Shown here piece by piece: positions 16,632-26,800 of a stretch of DNA of 32,523 nucleotides; position 1 is the first letter of the stretch; each line of letters begins with the position of its first letter. Where the stretch lies: assembly GCA_005878835.1 (NCBI GenBank), contig VBMV01000086.1, positions 1 to 32,523 on the forward strand, in the 5' to 3' direction. A program made the translations under genes and the position numbers. Below the pieces are notes generated by a model. It was not told the DNA's origin. It was given only the letters and a program-made list of their open reading frames with translations, and made no database searches. The stretch comes from Gammaproteobacteria bacterium. Lineage in GTDB: Bacteria > Pseudomonadota > Gammaproteobacteria > Steroidobacterales > Steroidobacteraceae.

Positions 16632-16949
16632 TCAGGCAGCCTGCGCGGTGAACTTCAGGCCGAGTGCGCGCATGACCTTAAGCACAGTGCCGAGCCTCGG
16701 ATTGCCATCCTTCGACAGCGCCTTATAGAGCCCTTCGCGGGTCAAGCCCGTGTCCTTCGCAAGCTGCACCATGCCGCGGGCGCGCGCGATGTCACCAAGC
16801 GCCTTTGCCAGCAGCGCCGGGTCATCAGGCGCTTCCTCGAGACATGCCTCGAGGTAGGCCACCATATCGGCTTCGGATTTGAGGTAGTCAGCGGCGTCCC
16901 AGCGAGAGAAGGTTTCTTTCTTATTCTTACGGCGTCTTGCAGTTGCCAT
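16632..16949 (-). CDS. HI1420-type addiction module antidote protein
   Basis: A 105-residue antitoxin of the family that pairs with RelE-like HI1419 proteins. The sequence carries FSRWDAADYLKSEADMVAYL, then GDIARARGMVQLAKDTGLTR, EGLYKALSKDGNPRLGTVL and KVMRALGLKF, an atypical helix-turn-helix core. The gene appears complete, with AAGAGG just before the ATG. Its toxin gene immediately upstream is reduced to 27 codons, so the antitoxin is now orphaned. Expression probably still comes from the promoter at 17044-17072. Confidence 0.85.
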   Translation of the reverse strand: MATARRRKNKKETFSRWDAADYLKSEADMVAYLEACLEEAPDDPALLAKALGDIARARGMVQLAKDTGLTREGLYKALSKDGNPRLGTVLKVMRALGLKFTAQAA

Positions 16950-16953
16950 GTTT

Positions 16954-17037
16954 TCACCTCTTCCAGTCTTTCGCGATTTGGATCGCTCGCCTTGATATCC
17001 GCGTCTCGAACGTCGCGGACTTCAGGACTTCGAGCAC
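16954..17037 (-). pseudogene. HI1419/RelE-like toxin with in-frame internal deletion
   Basis: A 27-codon frame begins GTG and reads VLEVLKSATFETRISRR, then AIQIAKDWKR and TGA. The first half matches the usual N-terminus of this toxin family (M-x-E-V-x-K-T-x-x-F), and the end matches its usual C-terminus (I-x-x-A-K-x-W). Roughly 70 central residues, including the RNase core, are gone without breaking the frame. The stop is 4 bp before the antitoxin ATG, so the original operon spacing is preserved. Confidence 0.65.
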
Positions 17038-17043
17038 GGATCA

Positions 17044-17083
17044 AGTGTAATCCAGGGTTCACAGCATGTAAACCGCAGTGAAC
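17044..17083 (-). promoter_or_regulatory. Promoter and operator half-sites of the HI1419/1420 remnant
   Basis: On the minus strand TTTACA (17067-17072), a 17-bp spacer and TACACT (17044-17049) make a good sigma-70 promoter. GTTCAC (17078-17083) and GTTTAC (17068-17073) are direct half-sites 10 bp apart, and GTGAAC (17057-17062) is an inverted one. The expected transcription start falls at about the GTG of the toxin remnant, so the message may be leaderless. Confidence 0.55.
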
Positions 17084-17154
17084 AGAAGCCCGGCAACAAG
17101 CCGTCGCAATGTAGCTGCCGGCGGGCACAGGGCGAAGCGTCTCGGCGGATTCCA

Positions 17155-17222
17155 ATCGGCCGGTACTTTGACCTTCAGTTGGCCGGTATCAAACCTTTCA
17201 ATTAGCCGGTGACCTGACCTGA
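17155..17222 (+). repeat. Three 23-bp-spaced GGCCGGT repeats, insertion-sequence-end-like
   Basis: GGCCGGT at 17158, GGCCGGT at 17181 and AGCCGGT at 17204 are each exactly 23 bp apart. The bases between are only loosely alike (ACTTTGACCTTCA, ATCAAACCTTTCA and GACCTGACCTGAT). Multiple short repeats at regular spacing occur at ends of IS21-like elements. The array abuts the point where the ATPase gene loses its N-terminus, so it may be the terminus of a lost insertion sequence. Confidence 0.5.
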
Positions 17223-17989
17223 TCCACGCCCCCCGACAGTGCGGTAAGACCACGCTTGCGCAGCAAGTTGGCAGACGACGTGGCTTCCGCTACTACACTT
17301 TCGACGACGCGGCGACGCTCGCCGCGGCACGCGCGGATGTCACCGGCTTCGTCGCTCGCCTGGAACGACGTGCAATTCTCGACGAGGTCCAGCGTGTCCC
17401 CGAGCTGTTTGCGGCTCTTAAACCAACGGTCGACGCGAACCGCGCCTCCGTGCGCCTCATCCTCACCGGCTCGTCGAATGTGCTGCTCGTCCCGCGTCTC
17501 TCGGACTCGTTGGCCGGTCGCATTGAGATCCTGCGGCTTTACCCGCTGGCGCAGATCGAGCTGGAACGCGCTCCACCAGCATTTCTGAATGCACTCTTCA
17601 GCGACCGGCAGATCTTTCCGCCCGGCAGAACGCTCCTCGGCCAGCTACTGGAGACCTTTGTCTTCGGTGAAATAGCGAAGCAAGCCGCCGCTCACCCGGA
17701 ACGCATCGGGCTTTATCACCTGCGCGATAAGGACGGTTATGAGGTAGACATCGTCGTGCAGCGGGGCACTCAACACGTCGGCATCGAAGTGAAAGCGGCC
17801 AGCTCCGTCCACGAGGCCGATTTCCGCGGTATCAAGCGCCTGCGCGAGCTGCTGGGCGTTCGCTTCCATGGCGGGATCGTCCTATACGACGGCGATCATG
17901 TACTACCCTTTGGAGAACGGCTGCTTGCGGTCCCGCTGAGCGCACTGTGGAGTCGGATCCCGCGGAGGACCGCCCACATAGCCGATTGA
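17213..17989 (+). pseudogene. DUF4143 AAA ATPase, N-terminally truncated and internally deleted
   Basis: The frame opens directly at the Walker A motif (PRQCGKTTLAQQ, about 17231), so the usual 25-35 leading residues and the start are missing. Then come RRAILDEVQRVPELF (Walker B with an arginine), LILTGSSNVLLV (sensor), and LAGRIEILRLYPLAQIELE. Next the text jumps from LFSDRQIFPPG to TLLGQLLETFVFGEI, skipping the central part of this family (about 100-150 residues) without a frameshift. The C-terminal nuclease-like motif GYEVDIVV-x10-IEVKAAS is intact. Family members have about 400 residues; from Walker A to the stop there are only about 250. A shorter product could start at internal codons near 17450. 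Confidence 0.75.
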
Positions 17990-17995
17990 GTCAGT

Positions 17996-18071
17996 TGGTG
18001 GGTGCTGACGGGCTCGAACCGCCGACATTCGCCTTGTAAGGACGACGCTCTACCAGCTGAGCTAAGCACCC
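17996..18071 (-). tRNA. tRNA-Val (TAC)
   Basis: A 76-nt cloverleaf with encoded CCA: acceptor stem GGGTGCT/AGCACCC, anticodon loop CTTACAA (anticodon TAC), T-loop TTCGAGC. Its 3' 46 nt are duplicated at 16354-16399. It lies 97 bp downstream of the lon stop on the same strand. Confidence 0.96.
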
Positions 18072-18168
18072 GCGGCTAAGGACGCGGACTCTACCATGAG
18101 GGTGCGACCGGCAGCCCGGCGAACCACACGGTGGCGGCCACCCGCGGCGAGTGGGGCGCCGCGCCGCT

Positions 18169-20649
<2,481 letters not shown>

Positions 20650-20732
20650 GCTCAAGCCCTCGATGACGGATGGGACACGGCCGGGCGTCTGTCAGACCCG
20701 GGCCGACGGCGTTTATGGCCTAGTGTAGCGGG

Positions 20733-20760
20733 AAATGAGGCTGCGGCACCGCGTTTCAAG
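20733..20760 (-). promoter_or_regulatory. Sigma-32-type promoter of lon
   Basis: On the minus strand CTTGAAA (20754-20760), a 13-bp spacer and CCTCATTT (20733-20740) match the heat-shock consensus CTTGAAA / CCCCATNT in all seven -35 bases and seven of eight -10 positions. The position, about 75 bp before the lon start, fits heat-shock control of lon. Confidence 0.75.
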
Positions 20761-20809
20761 AGTGACGCGCCTCACAGGGCGCGCTCGCGGCAACGCGGGC
20801 CAGGGCGGG

Positions 20810-22129
<1,320 letters not shown>

Positions 22130-22188
22130 CGAGGTCTCTCATAAACTCACGTCGCGCCACTTCTTCCAGCCACGTCGAACGCCAGTTT

Positions 22189-22218
22189 CTTATAGCACGG
22201 CCTCCGGCCGCGAAGCAA
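22189..22218 (-). promoter_or_regulatory. Putative sigma-70 promoter of clpX
   Basis: On the minus strand TTGCTT (22213-22218), an 18-bp spacer and TATAAG (22189-22194) lie about 60 bp upstream of the clpX ATG. Confidence 0.5.
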
Positions 22219-22316
22219 AGAGCGACTGCACAGCTAAGTACTTCTGTGTACGCGAGTTATATGACGTGGTTCACCTCTTTGACATTTGCTCGGGTCGGCT
22301 GCGGCAATAGGGCAAG

Positions 22317-22949
22317 TCAGGCCGGCTTTCCGGGGGTCGGCGCCGGCAGCTGGCCGCGCTGCTCCAGCACCTTGTCGATCAGCCCGTAGCGCACCGCCTC
22401 GTTCCAGTCCATGAAGCGGTCGCGGTCGGTATCCTGCTTGATGCGCTCGACGCTCTGGCCGGTGTGCTTGGCGAGGATTTTGTTGAGCCGGTCGCGCGTC
22501 TCGAGCATCTCCCGGGCGTGGATCTCCATATCCGCCGCCTGCCCCTGAAAACCGCCCAGGGGCTGGTGAATCATCACGCGCGCGTGCGGCAGGCAGTAGC
22601 GCTTGCCGCGCGCGCCGCCGGCGAGCAGCACCGCTCCCATGCTGGCCGCCTGCCCGATGCAGATGGTGGAAACGTCCGGCTTGACGAACTGCATGGTGTC
22701 GTAGATCGCCAGTCCCGCGCTCACCACCCCGCCCGGGGAATTGATGTACAGCGCGATGTCCTTCTCCGGGTTCTCGGACTCGAGGAACAGCATCTGCGCG
22801 ACCACGATATTCGCGATGTAGTCATCGACCGCGCCCACGATGAACACCACGCGCTCCTTGAGCAGGCGCGAGTAGATGTCATAAGCCCGCTCACCCCGCG
22901 CGGTCTGCTCGACCACGATGGGGACCAGATTCAAGCCACGTTCGTTCAT
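22317..22949 (-). CDS. clpP: ATP-dependent Clp protease proteolytic subunit ClpP
   Basis: The serine protease that forms the double-ring chamber for ClpX; 210 residues. The triad is Ser103 in [11 protein letters not shown], His128 in MIHQPLGG and Asp177 in [11 protein letters not shown]; the Ser-Asp gap of 74 equals that of mature E. coli Clp[13 protein letters not shown] is the oxyanion/substrate strand. The ATG overlaps the tig stop as ATGA, so translation is coupled to trigger factor. The tail after about 195 is Pro-rich and variable. Confidence 0.97.
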   Translation of the reverse strand: MNERGLNLVPIVVEQTARGERAYDIYSRLLKERVVFIVGAVDDYIANIVVAQMLFLESENPEKDIALYINSPGGVVSAGLAIYDTMQFVKPDVSTICIGQAASMGAVLLAGGARGKRYCLPHARVMIHQPLGGFQGQAADMEIHAREMLETRDRLNKILAKHTGQSVERIKQDTDRDRFMDWNEAVRYGLIDKVLEQRGQLPAPTPGKPA

Positions 22950-24328
22950 GTTTCGCCCGCCTGTTCCTGCTGGGGTTCGTACTGGGGGTCGTGCCGGGGT
23001 TCGTGCTGATGCTGAGGCGTCTGATCGGCCTCGGACTTGCCGAAGCCGGTGAGCTCGCTGAAGCTCATGGCGCGCTCCGTGACGCGCGCGCGCGCGAGCA
23101 GCCAGTCCACCACCTGGTCCTCGAGGAGCGCGGATTCGATGGTGCGCATGGCGTCCTTGTTGTGCTGGTACGCCCGCCGCGCCTCCTCGGGATTGGGGTA
23201 CCCTTCGGCGAGCTCCATCACCCGCGCCTGCACGCGCTCGCGGTCCACCTTCAAGCCCTGGGTCTGCACGATCTGCGCGACCAGCAGTCCCAGCGCCACG
23301 CGCCGGCGCGCCGGCTCCTCGAACAGCTCGCGCCGCGGCAGCTGGCTTGCGTCCCGAATCCCTAAGCGCCGCGCGGTGTCGATCTGCAGCTGCTGCACCT
23401 GCTCCTCGATCAGGGCGCGCGGCACATCGACCGGGTTGTCCTTGTAGAGGGCATCGAGCGCCTGTGCGCGCACCCGGCCGCGAATCACCTCGGCAAGCTC
23501 CCGCTCCATGCTCTTGCGAACCTCGGCGCGCATCTCCGCCAGCCCGCCCTCTTCGACACCATACGCACGAAAGAATTCGTCGTCGACCGCCGGAAGGGAG
23601 TGTTCCTCGACCGCCTTAATGGACAGATGCAGCTCCGCGGACTGGCCGGCGAGCTTCTTGTTCGGATGACCGGCGGAGAACAGCGCGCTCACGGTGCGCC
23701 GCTCGCCGGCGCGCACGCCCTTCAGGCCCTCCTCGAGCTCGGGCATCGCCTGGCGCGTTCCCAGCACGATCCTCACATCGGTGAGATCGCTCCCCTCGAA
23801 GGGCTTGCCGCCGATGCGCGCCTGGTAGTCGAACACCACGCGGTCGGAGTCGCGCGCCGCGCGTTCGACGGGGGTGAACACCGGGCGCTGCCGGCGCATG
23901 TTCTCGATCATCGCGTCCACATCGGTCTCGGACACCGCGGCCGCCGGCCGCTCGATCGCGAGGCCCTCGGGCGCTTTCACCTGCACCTCGGGCAGCACCT
24001 CGAAATGAGCGGCATATTTCAGGCCGGTTTCCGGCCCCGTCGCAATCGGCTCGATGCGCGGCCCGCCGGCCGGCCTCAAGTTCTCCTGGGTCACGGCCTG
24101 TGCAAAGGAGCTGCGCACCAGATCGCTCAGCACCTCGGCGCGCACCTGCTCGCCGAACTGCTTGGTGATGACCGCCAGCGGCGCCTTGCCGGGGCGAAAG
24201 CCCTTCAGGCGCGCGGTGCGCGACAGGCGCTTCAGGCGCTGCTGCACCTCGTTCGCCACTTCGGTGGCCGGCACCGCCACTTCCAGACGCCGCGACAGAC
24301 CGCCCGTGTCAGACAGAGAAACTTGCAT
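22946..24328 (-). CDS. tig: Trigger factor, ribosome-associated chaperone
   Basis: A 460-residue chaperone and prolyl isomerase that binds at the ribosomal exit tunnel. The ribosome-docking motif GFRPGKAP is at 43-50. The FKBP-like domain spans about 160-242 ([17 protein letters not shown]). The helical C-terminal chaperone arms follow. The ATG at 24328 is preferred over a TTG one codon upstream because GAGG lies eight bases before it. The last 30 residues are unusually rich in His, Gln, Pro and Glu ([20 protein letters not shown]) and longer than in E. coli. The gene is 69 bp downstream of tRNA-Leu and overlaps clpP. Confidence 0.96.
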   Translation of the reverse strand: MQVSLSDTGGLSRRLEVAVPATEVANEVQQRLKRLSRTARLKGFRPGKAPLAVITKQFGEQVRAEVLSDLVRSSFAQAVTQENLRPAGGPRIEPIATGPETGLKYAAHFEVLPEVQVKAPEGLAIERPAAAVSETDVDAMIENMRRQRPVFTPVERAARDSDRVVFDYQARIGGKPFEGSDLTDVRIVLGTRQAMPELEEGLKGVRAGERRTVSALFSAGHPNKKLAGQSAELHLSIKAVEEHSLPAVDDEFFRAYGVEEGGLAEMRAEVRKSMERELAEVIRGRVRAQALDALYKDNPVDVPRALIEEQVQQLQIDTARRLGIRDASQLPRRELFEEPARRRVALGLLVAQIVQTQGLKVDRERVQARVMELAEGYPNPEEARRAYQHNKDAMRTIESALLEDQVVDWLLARARVTERAMSFSELTGFGKSEADQTPQHQHEPRHDPQYEPQQEQAGET

Positions 24329-24397
24329 CAAACAAACCTCGGCTCCGGGGCCTTGAGCCCCTAGCCCGCGACCGTTTCAGTAAAGCCTGAGGAGAAC

Positions 24398-24482
24398 TGG
24401 TGCGAAAGGAGAGACTCGAACTCTCACGGGTTTCCCCACTGGATTCTAAGTCCAGCGCGTCTGCCAGTTCCGCCACTTTCGC
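24398..24482 (-). tRNA. tRNA-Leu (TAG)
   Basis: An 85-nt tRNA with a long variable arm, as expected for leucine, and encoded CCA. Acceptor stem GCGAAAG/CTTTCGC; anticodon loop CTTAGAA with anticodon TAG. On the minus strand GGCTATAATGCG at about 24548-24559 supplies a perfect -10 box upstream, without a convincing -35. Confidence 0.96.
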
Positions 24483-24807
24483 CCGTGCCGTGCGCACCGG
24501 ACGAGCCGGATGCGGCCACACCTGCCGGCCGTGCGTCGGGGTGGCGCGCATTATAGCCGATGGCAACCTGCCGCCCGCGCGCTGGCGCGGCCCGCGATCG
24601 CGGCGGTTTTCGCCTTGTAACCGACTGATTATTATAGCTGTACGAAACTACAGCCCGAGTTTCGGCCTGTTGCACAAACCAAAACGCCGCCCTCGAGGAC
24701 CGGCCTTTGTGATCGGTCGGAGTCCAGTGAAACTGAAGTGATCTCCATGGTGGCTGGCGGCTCCCTCCCGCGATTAGAGCCCTCTCGAAACGGCTTCCTT
24801 TGAAGTC
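24483..24807. other. Gene-free stretch upstream of tRNA-Leu
   Basis: It contains the tRNA-Leu promoter region (TATAAT on the minus strand at 24551-24556) and the left copy of the 52-bp direct repeat at 24582-24633. I see no gene. Confidence 0.5.
24582..24633 (+). repeat. Left copy of a 52-bp direct repeat flanking the HEPN/MNT segment
   Basis: Forty-five of 52 bases match 25856-25907; the first 25 are identical. The identical part contains the 12-bp palindrome CCGCGATCGCGG (24592-24603). The right half contains TTGTAACCGACTGATT, also seen at 16442. Confidence 0.75.
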
Positions 24808-25041
24808 TCACGCATCTCCTTGCTCATCGAAATCACCGTCGAGTGAACGACTCGGGTCTTGTCTGGCCTCGCTGCCGGCATCCTTGGCATAGTTGACGCC
24901 TTTCGTGCCCTCGATTCTGTGCTGCCGTAAGCGCAGCCAGTTTTCGCGCGCCTCACGTCGCATCTCCTCTGGCGAGAGTGGTTGCGAGTGAGCACCCTCG
25001 CCCTCGATTTTCGAGACAGCCCCCCTGGCTCCGAGACCTTG
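24808..25041 (-). pseudogene. Unassigned coding remnant, weakly relaxase-tail-like
   Basis: One open frame without a good start encodes PLSPEEMRREARENWLRLRQ, then HRIEGTKGVNYAKDAGSEAR and an acidic end FDEQGDA. The pattern (S-P-E-E, then R-E-x-W-L-x-x-R, then a short acidic terminus) reminds me of the C-terminal tails of conjugative relaxases, but this is from memory and weak. The frame connects to the HEPN reading frame across a run of six G (25020-25025), so a further frameshift may separate them. A longer overlapping frame (24774-25223) in the HEPN phase is low-complexity here and less convincing. Confidence 0.3.
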
Positions 25042-25089
25042 TCATCGTGACTCGGATTGTGGTTTTTGTATTCTGCCGCAAGGGAAAGT

Positions 25090-25484
25090 TCATCAAGAGC
25101 AAACACGCGCTCGACCGTTTGTACAAACACTTCGGCTTTTGCGACAGTTTCCGCGGCAATCTTTGGCTCGATTTCGATTCCGGTGTAGTCCGCTTTTATG
25201 CGATGCGATTCCGTGCGGCTCAAATCGGCCGCCAGTTCGCGATCTATTTGTCCCGATCGAACGGCATGCTGCCGAATGCGTCGATGACTCCGCTATGCGT
25301 TCTCGGCAACTTGTCTTCTGCGACACCTGCGCGCAGCAGCGCTGCCCGCGCGATATCGAACATCGCGTAGGTAGGATCTGTTGACCGCGCTGTCGTAATC
25401 CCGGTCCGTCAAATCGAGCCGAGCACTCTTCAGAGCCCGTTGGCTCTTACGCACCAGCACACGCGCGAAGCGTGTCATCGTCAC
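25090..25484 (-). pseudogene. HEPN-domain toxin with two compensating frameshifts
   Basis: The start (GTG 25484 or ATG 25478) gives MTMTRFARVLVRKSQRALKS, then DRDYDSAVNRSY in the HEPN pattern. One extra C near 25367-25370 then breaks the frame. The next frame continues YAMFDIARAALLRAGVAEDK and THSGVIDAFG. A missing C near 25277 shifts back to QHAVRSGQIDRELAADLSRT, ADYTGIEIEPKIAAETVAKA and FVQTVERVFALDE. Read across both shifts it is a complete HEPN domain including its usual AYYAMF-like helix. HEPN proteins are RNases that are toxic without the MNT partner. The start overlaps the stop of the nucleotidyltransferase gene as GTGA. Confidence 0.8.
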
Positions 25485-25816
25485 AGGACAATCCCTTCCC
25501 GCTCGACATTTCTAAGGAAACCCGGCCTCATGAAGTCTTCAGGATGTAGCCAATCTTCGATGGCTATCGGAACCGGCTGGATCATGATTCCAGTGTCGAG
25601 AAACACCTGATACGCAAGTCCAGCGAGCATCCCCAGTGTTTGCCCGTCGTTGCCGCGCTCATGCAATATGAGAGCGAGGTCGGCGTCACTGTCAGGCCTT
25701 GCCTCTCCCCGTGCGCGCGAGCCAAATAGTATCGCTCGCTCCAGCCGTATATCCGACGGAAGTTGATCAAGGAACAAGCGCACCGCGCCCTCGGTTTCAG
25801 GGTCCAAAAATTTCAT
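25481..25816 (-). CDS. MNT-type nucleotidyltransferase (HEPN antitoxin)
   Basis: A 111-residue minimal nucleotidyltransferase. The catalytic motif GS-x10-D-x-D is intact as GSRARGEARPDSDADLAL, preceded by LERAIL. In MNT/HEPN modules this protein neutralises the HEPN toxin, in some cases by adding AMP to it. ATG at 25816 starts with MKFLDPETEGAV; the open frame is longer upstream, but that part overlaps the flanking repeat and is not family-like. The gene is intact while its HEPN partner is frameshifted. Confidence 0.85.
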   Translation of the reverse strand: MKFLDPETEGAVRLFLDQLPSDIRLERAILFGSRARGEARPDSDADLALILHERGNDGQTLGMLAGLAYQVFLDTGIMIQPVPIAIEDWLHPEDFMRPGFLRNVEREGIVL

Positions 25817-25855
25817 ACCGGTTATTTTGGGTGCAAGGCCGAAGCCGGGCAATTC

Positions 25856-25907
25856 CTGGCGCGGCCCGCGATCGCGGCGGCGTTGGTCTTGCAACTGATT
25901 GATTATT
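25856..25907 (+). repeat. Right copy of the 52-bp direct repeat
   Basis: The partner of 24582-24633 at 45 of 52 positions, in the same orientation, with the palindrome CCGCGATCGCGG at 25866-25877. The two copies enclose about 1.22 kb containing the MNT/HEPN genes. Confidence 0.75.
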
Positions 25908-25931
25908 CGGTGGAGGAAGGGCCGTCCGGTT

Positions 25932-26237
25932 CTAGTGCCCCGCCCCAGGTCCCGGGCCCGGTGATTGCTTTATAAGATGCGCGTCCGGAATCACCTCATG
26001 CCGCGTGCCAAGTTGCGCTTCCCATTGGGTTTCGGTCACGCAGTCGGGCGCCATATGCGAGCCCGTCGGTGAGGCTGTTGGACAGAATAGCGTCCGATCC
26101 CTGTTGCTGACGACCTTGTAGCCGGCTTGTTCGGCGGCGGCGATATTGGCCGCGTGTCTCGCGGCCGTTCTCGGTGCAGGCGGTTGCGCAGCACAGCCCG
26201 CCACTGTGACCGCCATGATCGCAAGAACCAATCGCAC
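25932..26237 (-). CDS. Small putative lipoprotein
   Basis: A 101-residue protein with lipobox TVAGC (Cys15). The mature part reads AAEQAGYKVVSNRDRTLFCP, then TGSHMAPDCVTETQWEAQLG. This resembles small proteobacterial lipoproteins that carry a Y-x-C...TGS...C-x-T/L-E pattern with two conserved cysteines. Function unknown. The tail after residue 88 is Gly/Pro repeats. The start ATG is the first in frame. Confidence 0.65.
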   Translation of the reverse strand: MRLVLAIMAVTVAGCAAQPPAPRTAARHAANIAAAEQAGYKVVSNRDRTLFCPTASPTGSHMAPDCVTETQWEAQLGTRHEVIPDAHLIKQSPGPGPGAGH

Positions 26238-26366
26238 GCTATGCCCCCTGAATCGGCCCGGCCGAACGACTATGGCCCCCGGAACAGACGATACGCAACC
26301 GTTTCCCTTGAGCGCCCGGCCGGCTGAATCACAAAATAAGGACGAGCGATCAGCGCCTCGGGAATT

Positions 26367-26439
26367 TGGGCCGTGTAGGGATCGAACCTACGACCAAGAG
26401 ATTAAGAGTCTCCTGCTCTACCAGCTGAGCTAACGGCCC
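26367..26439 (-). tRNA. tRNA-Lys (CTT)
   Basis: A 73-nt cloverleaf: acceptor stem GGGCCGT/ACGGCCC, anticodon loop CTCTTAA (anticodon CTT), T-arm GTAGGTTCGATCCCTAC. The CCA end is not encoded, unlike the six other tRNAs in the window. It is the last gene of the Arg-His-Lys cluster. Confidence 0.94.
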
Positions 26440-26448
26440 CGGTTGAAC

Positions 26449-26525
26449 TGGGGTGGACGATGGGACTCGAACCCACGACAACCGGGATCACAACCCGGGG
26501 CTCTACCAACTGAGCTACGTCCACC
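26449..26525 (-). tRNA. tRNA-His (GTG)
   Basis: A 77-nt tRNA including the extra 5' G and encoded CCA. Acceptor stem GTGGACG/CGTCCAC, anticodon loop TTGTGAT (anticodon GTG). Confidence 0.96.
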
Positions 26526-26547
26526 GTCCGGTCCCTCGTCGTGCGGC

Positions 26548-26624
26548 TGGCGTGCCCGGCAGGACTCGAACCTGCGACCCTCGGCTTAGAAGGCCGATGC
26601 TCTATCCGCCTGAGCTACGGGCAC
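26548..26624 (-). tRNA. tRNA-Arg (TCT)
   Basis: A 77-nt tRNA with encoded CCA. Acceptor stem GTGCCCG/CGGGCAC, anticodon loop CTTCTAA (anticodon TCT). First gene of the cluster. Confidence 0.96.
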
Positions 26625-26670
26625 GGCTTGCACAGCGCCCCTAGCCGGCCCCGCCGCACGGGGGGCGCGA

Positions 26671-26700
26671 ATCATACGTAAGTGACTCCGGGAGCGTCAA
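26671..26700 (-). promoter_or_regulatory. Promoter of the tRNA-Arg/His/Lys operon
   Basis: On the minus strand TTGACG (26695-26700), an 18-bp spacer and TATGAT (26671-26676) lie about 50 bp before tRNA-Arg. A GC-rich stretch (CGCGCCCCCC) follows the -10 box, as in stable-RNA promoters under stringent control. Confidence 0.75.
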
Positions 26701-26800
26701 TTTGCGGCTGCCCGTCGCTGCGGTGCAGCCAAAGGGCTAGCAGCCCGCCCGGGCCCGCCTTTGTTACACTCGCGAAAACGTCCCGCTCCCAGGTTCATCG

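Larger units (their letters stand above)
16354..18041. mobile_element. Remnant of an island integrated at tRNA-Val
   Basis: The 1.64 kb between the two tRNA-Val repeats holds an antitoxin with a collapsed toxin, an array of 23-bp-spaced repeats and a broken ATPase, but no integrase. The most likely history is a larger element integrated into the tRNA-Val 3' end and later deleted internally. An alternative is that the left copy is what remains of a second tRNA-Val gene. Confidence 0.5.

Noticed and set aside
24774-25223. 149-codon minus-strand frame as a single real protein
   Set aside because: Only its first 44 residues are meaningful, as the C-terminal part of the HEPN domain; the rest is unstructured, and a different frame looks more protein-like there.
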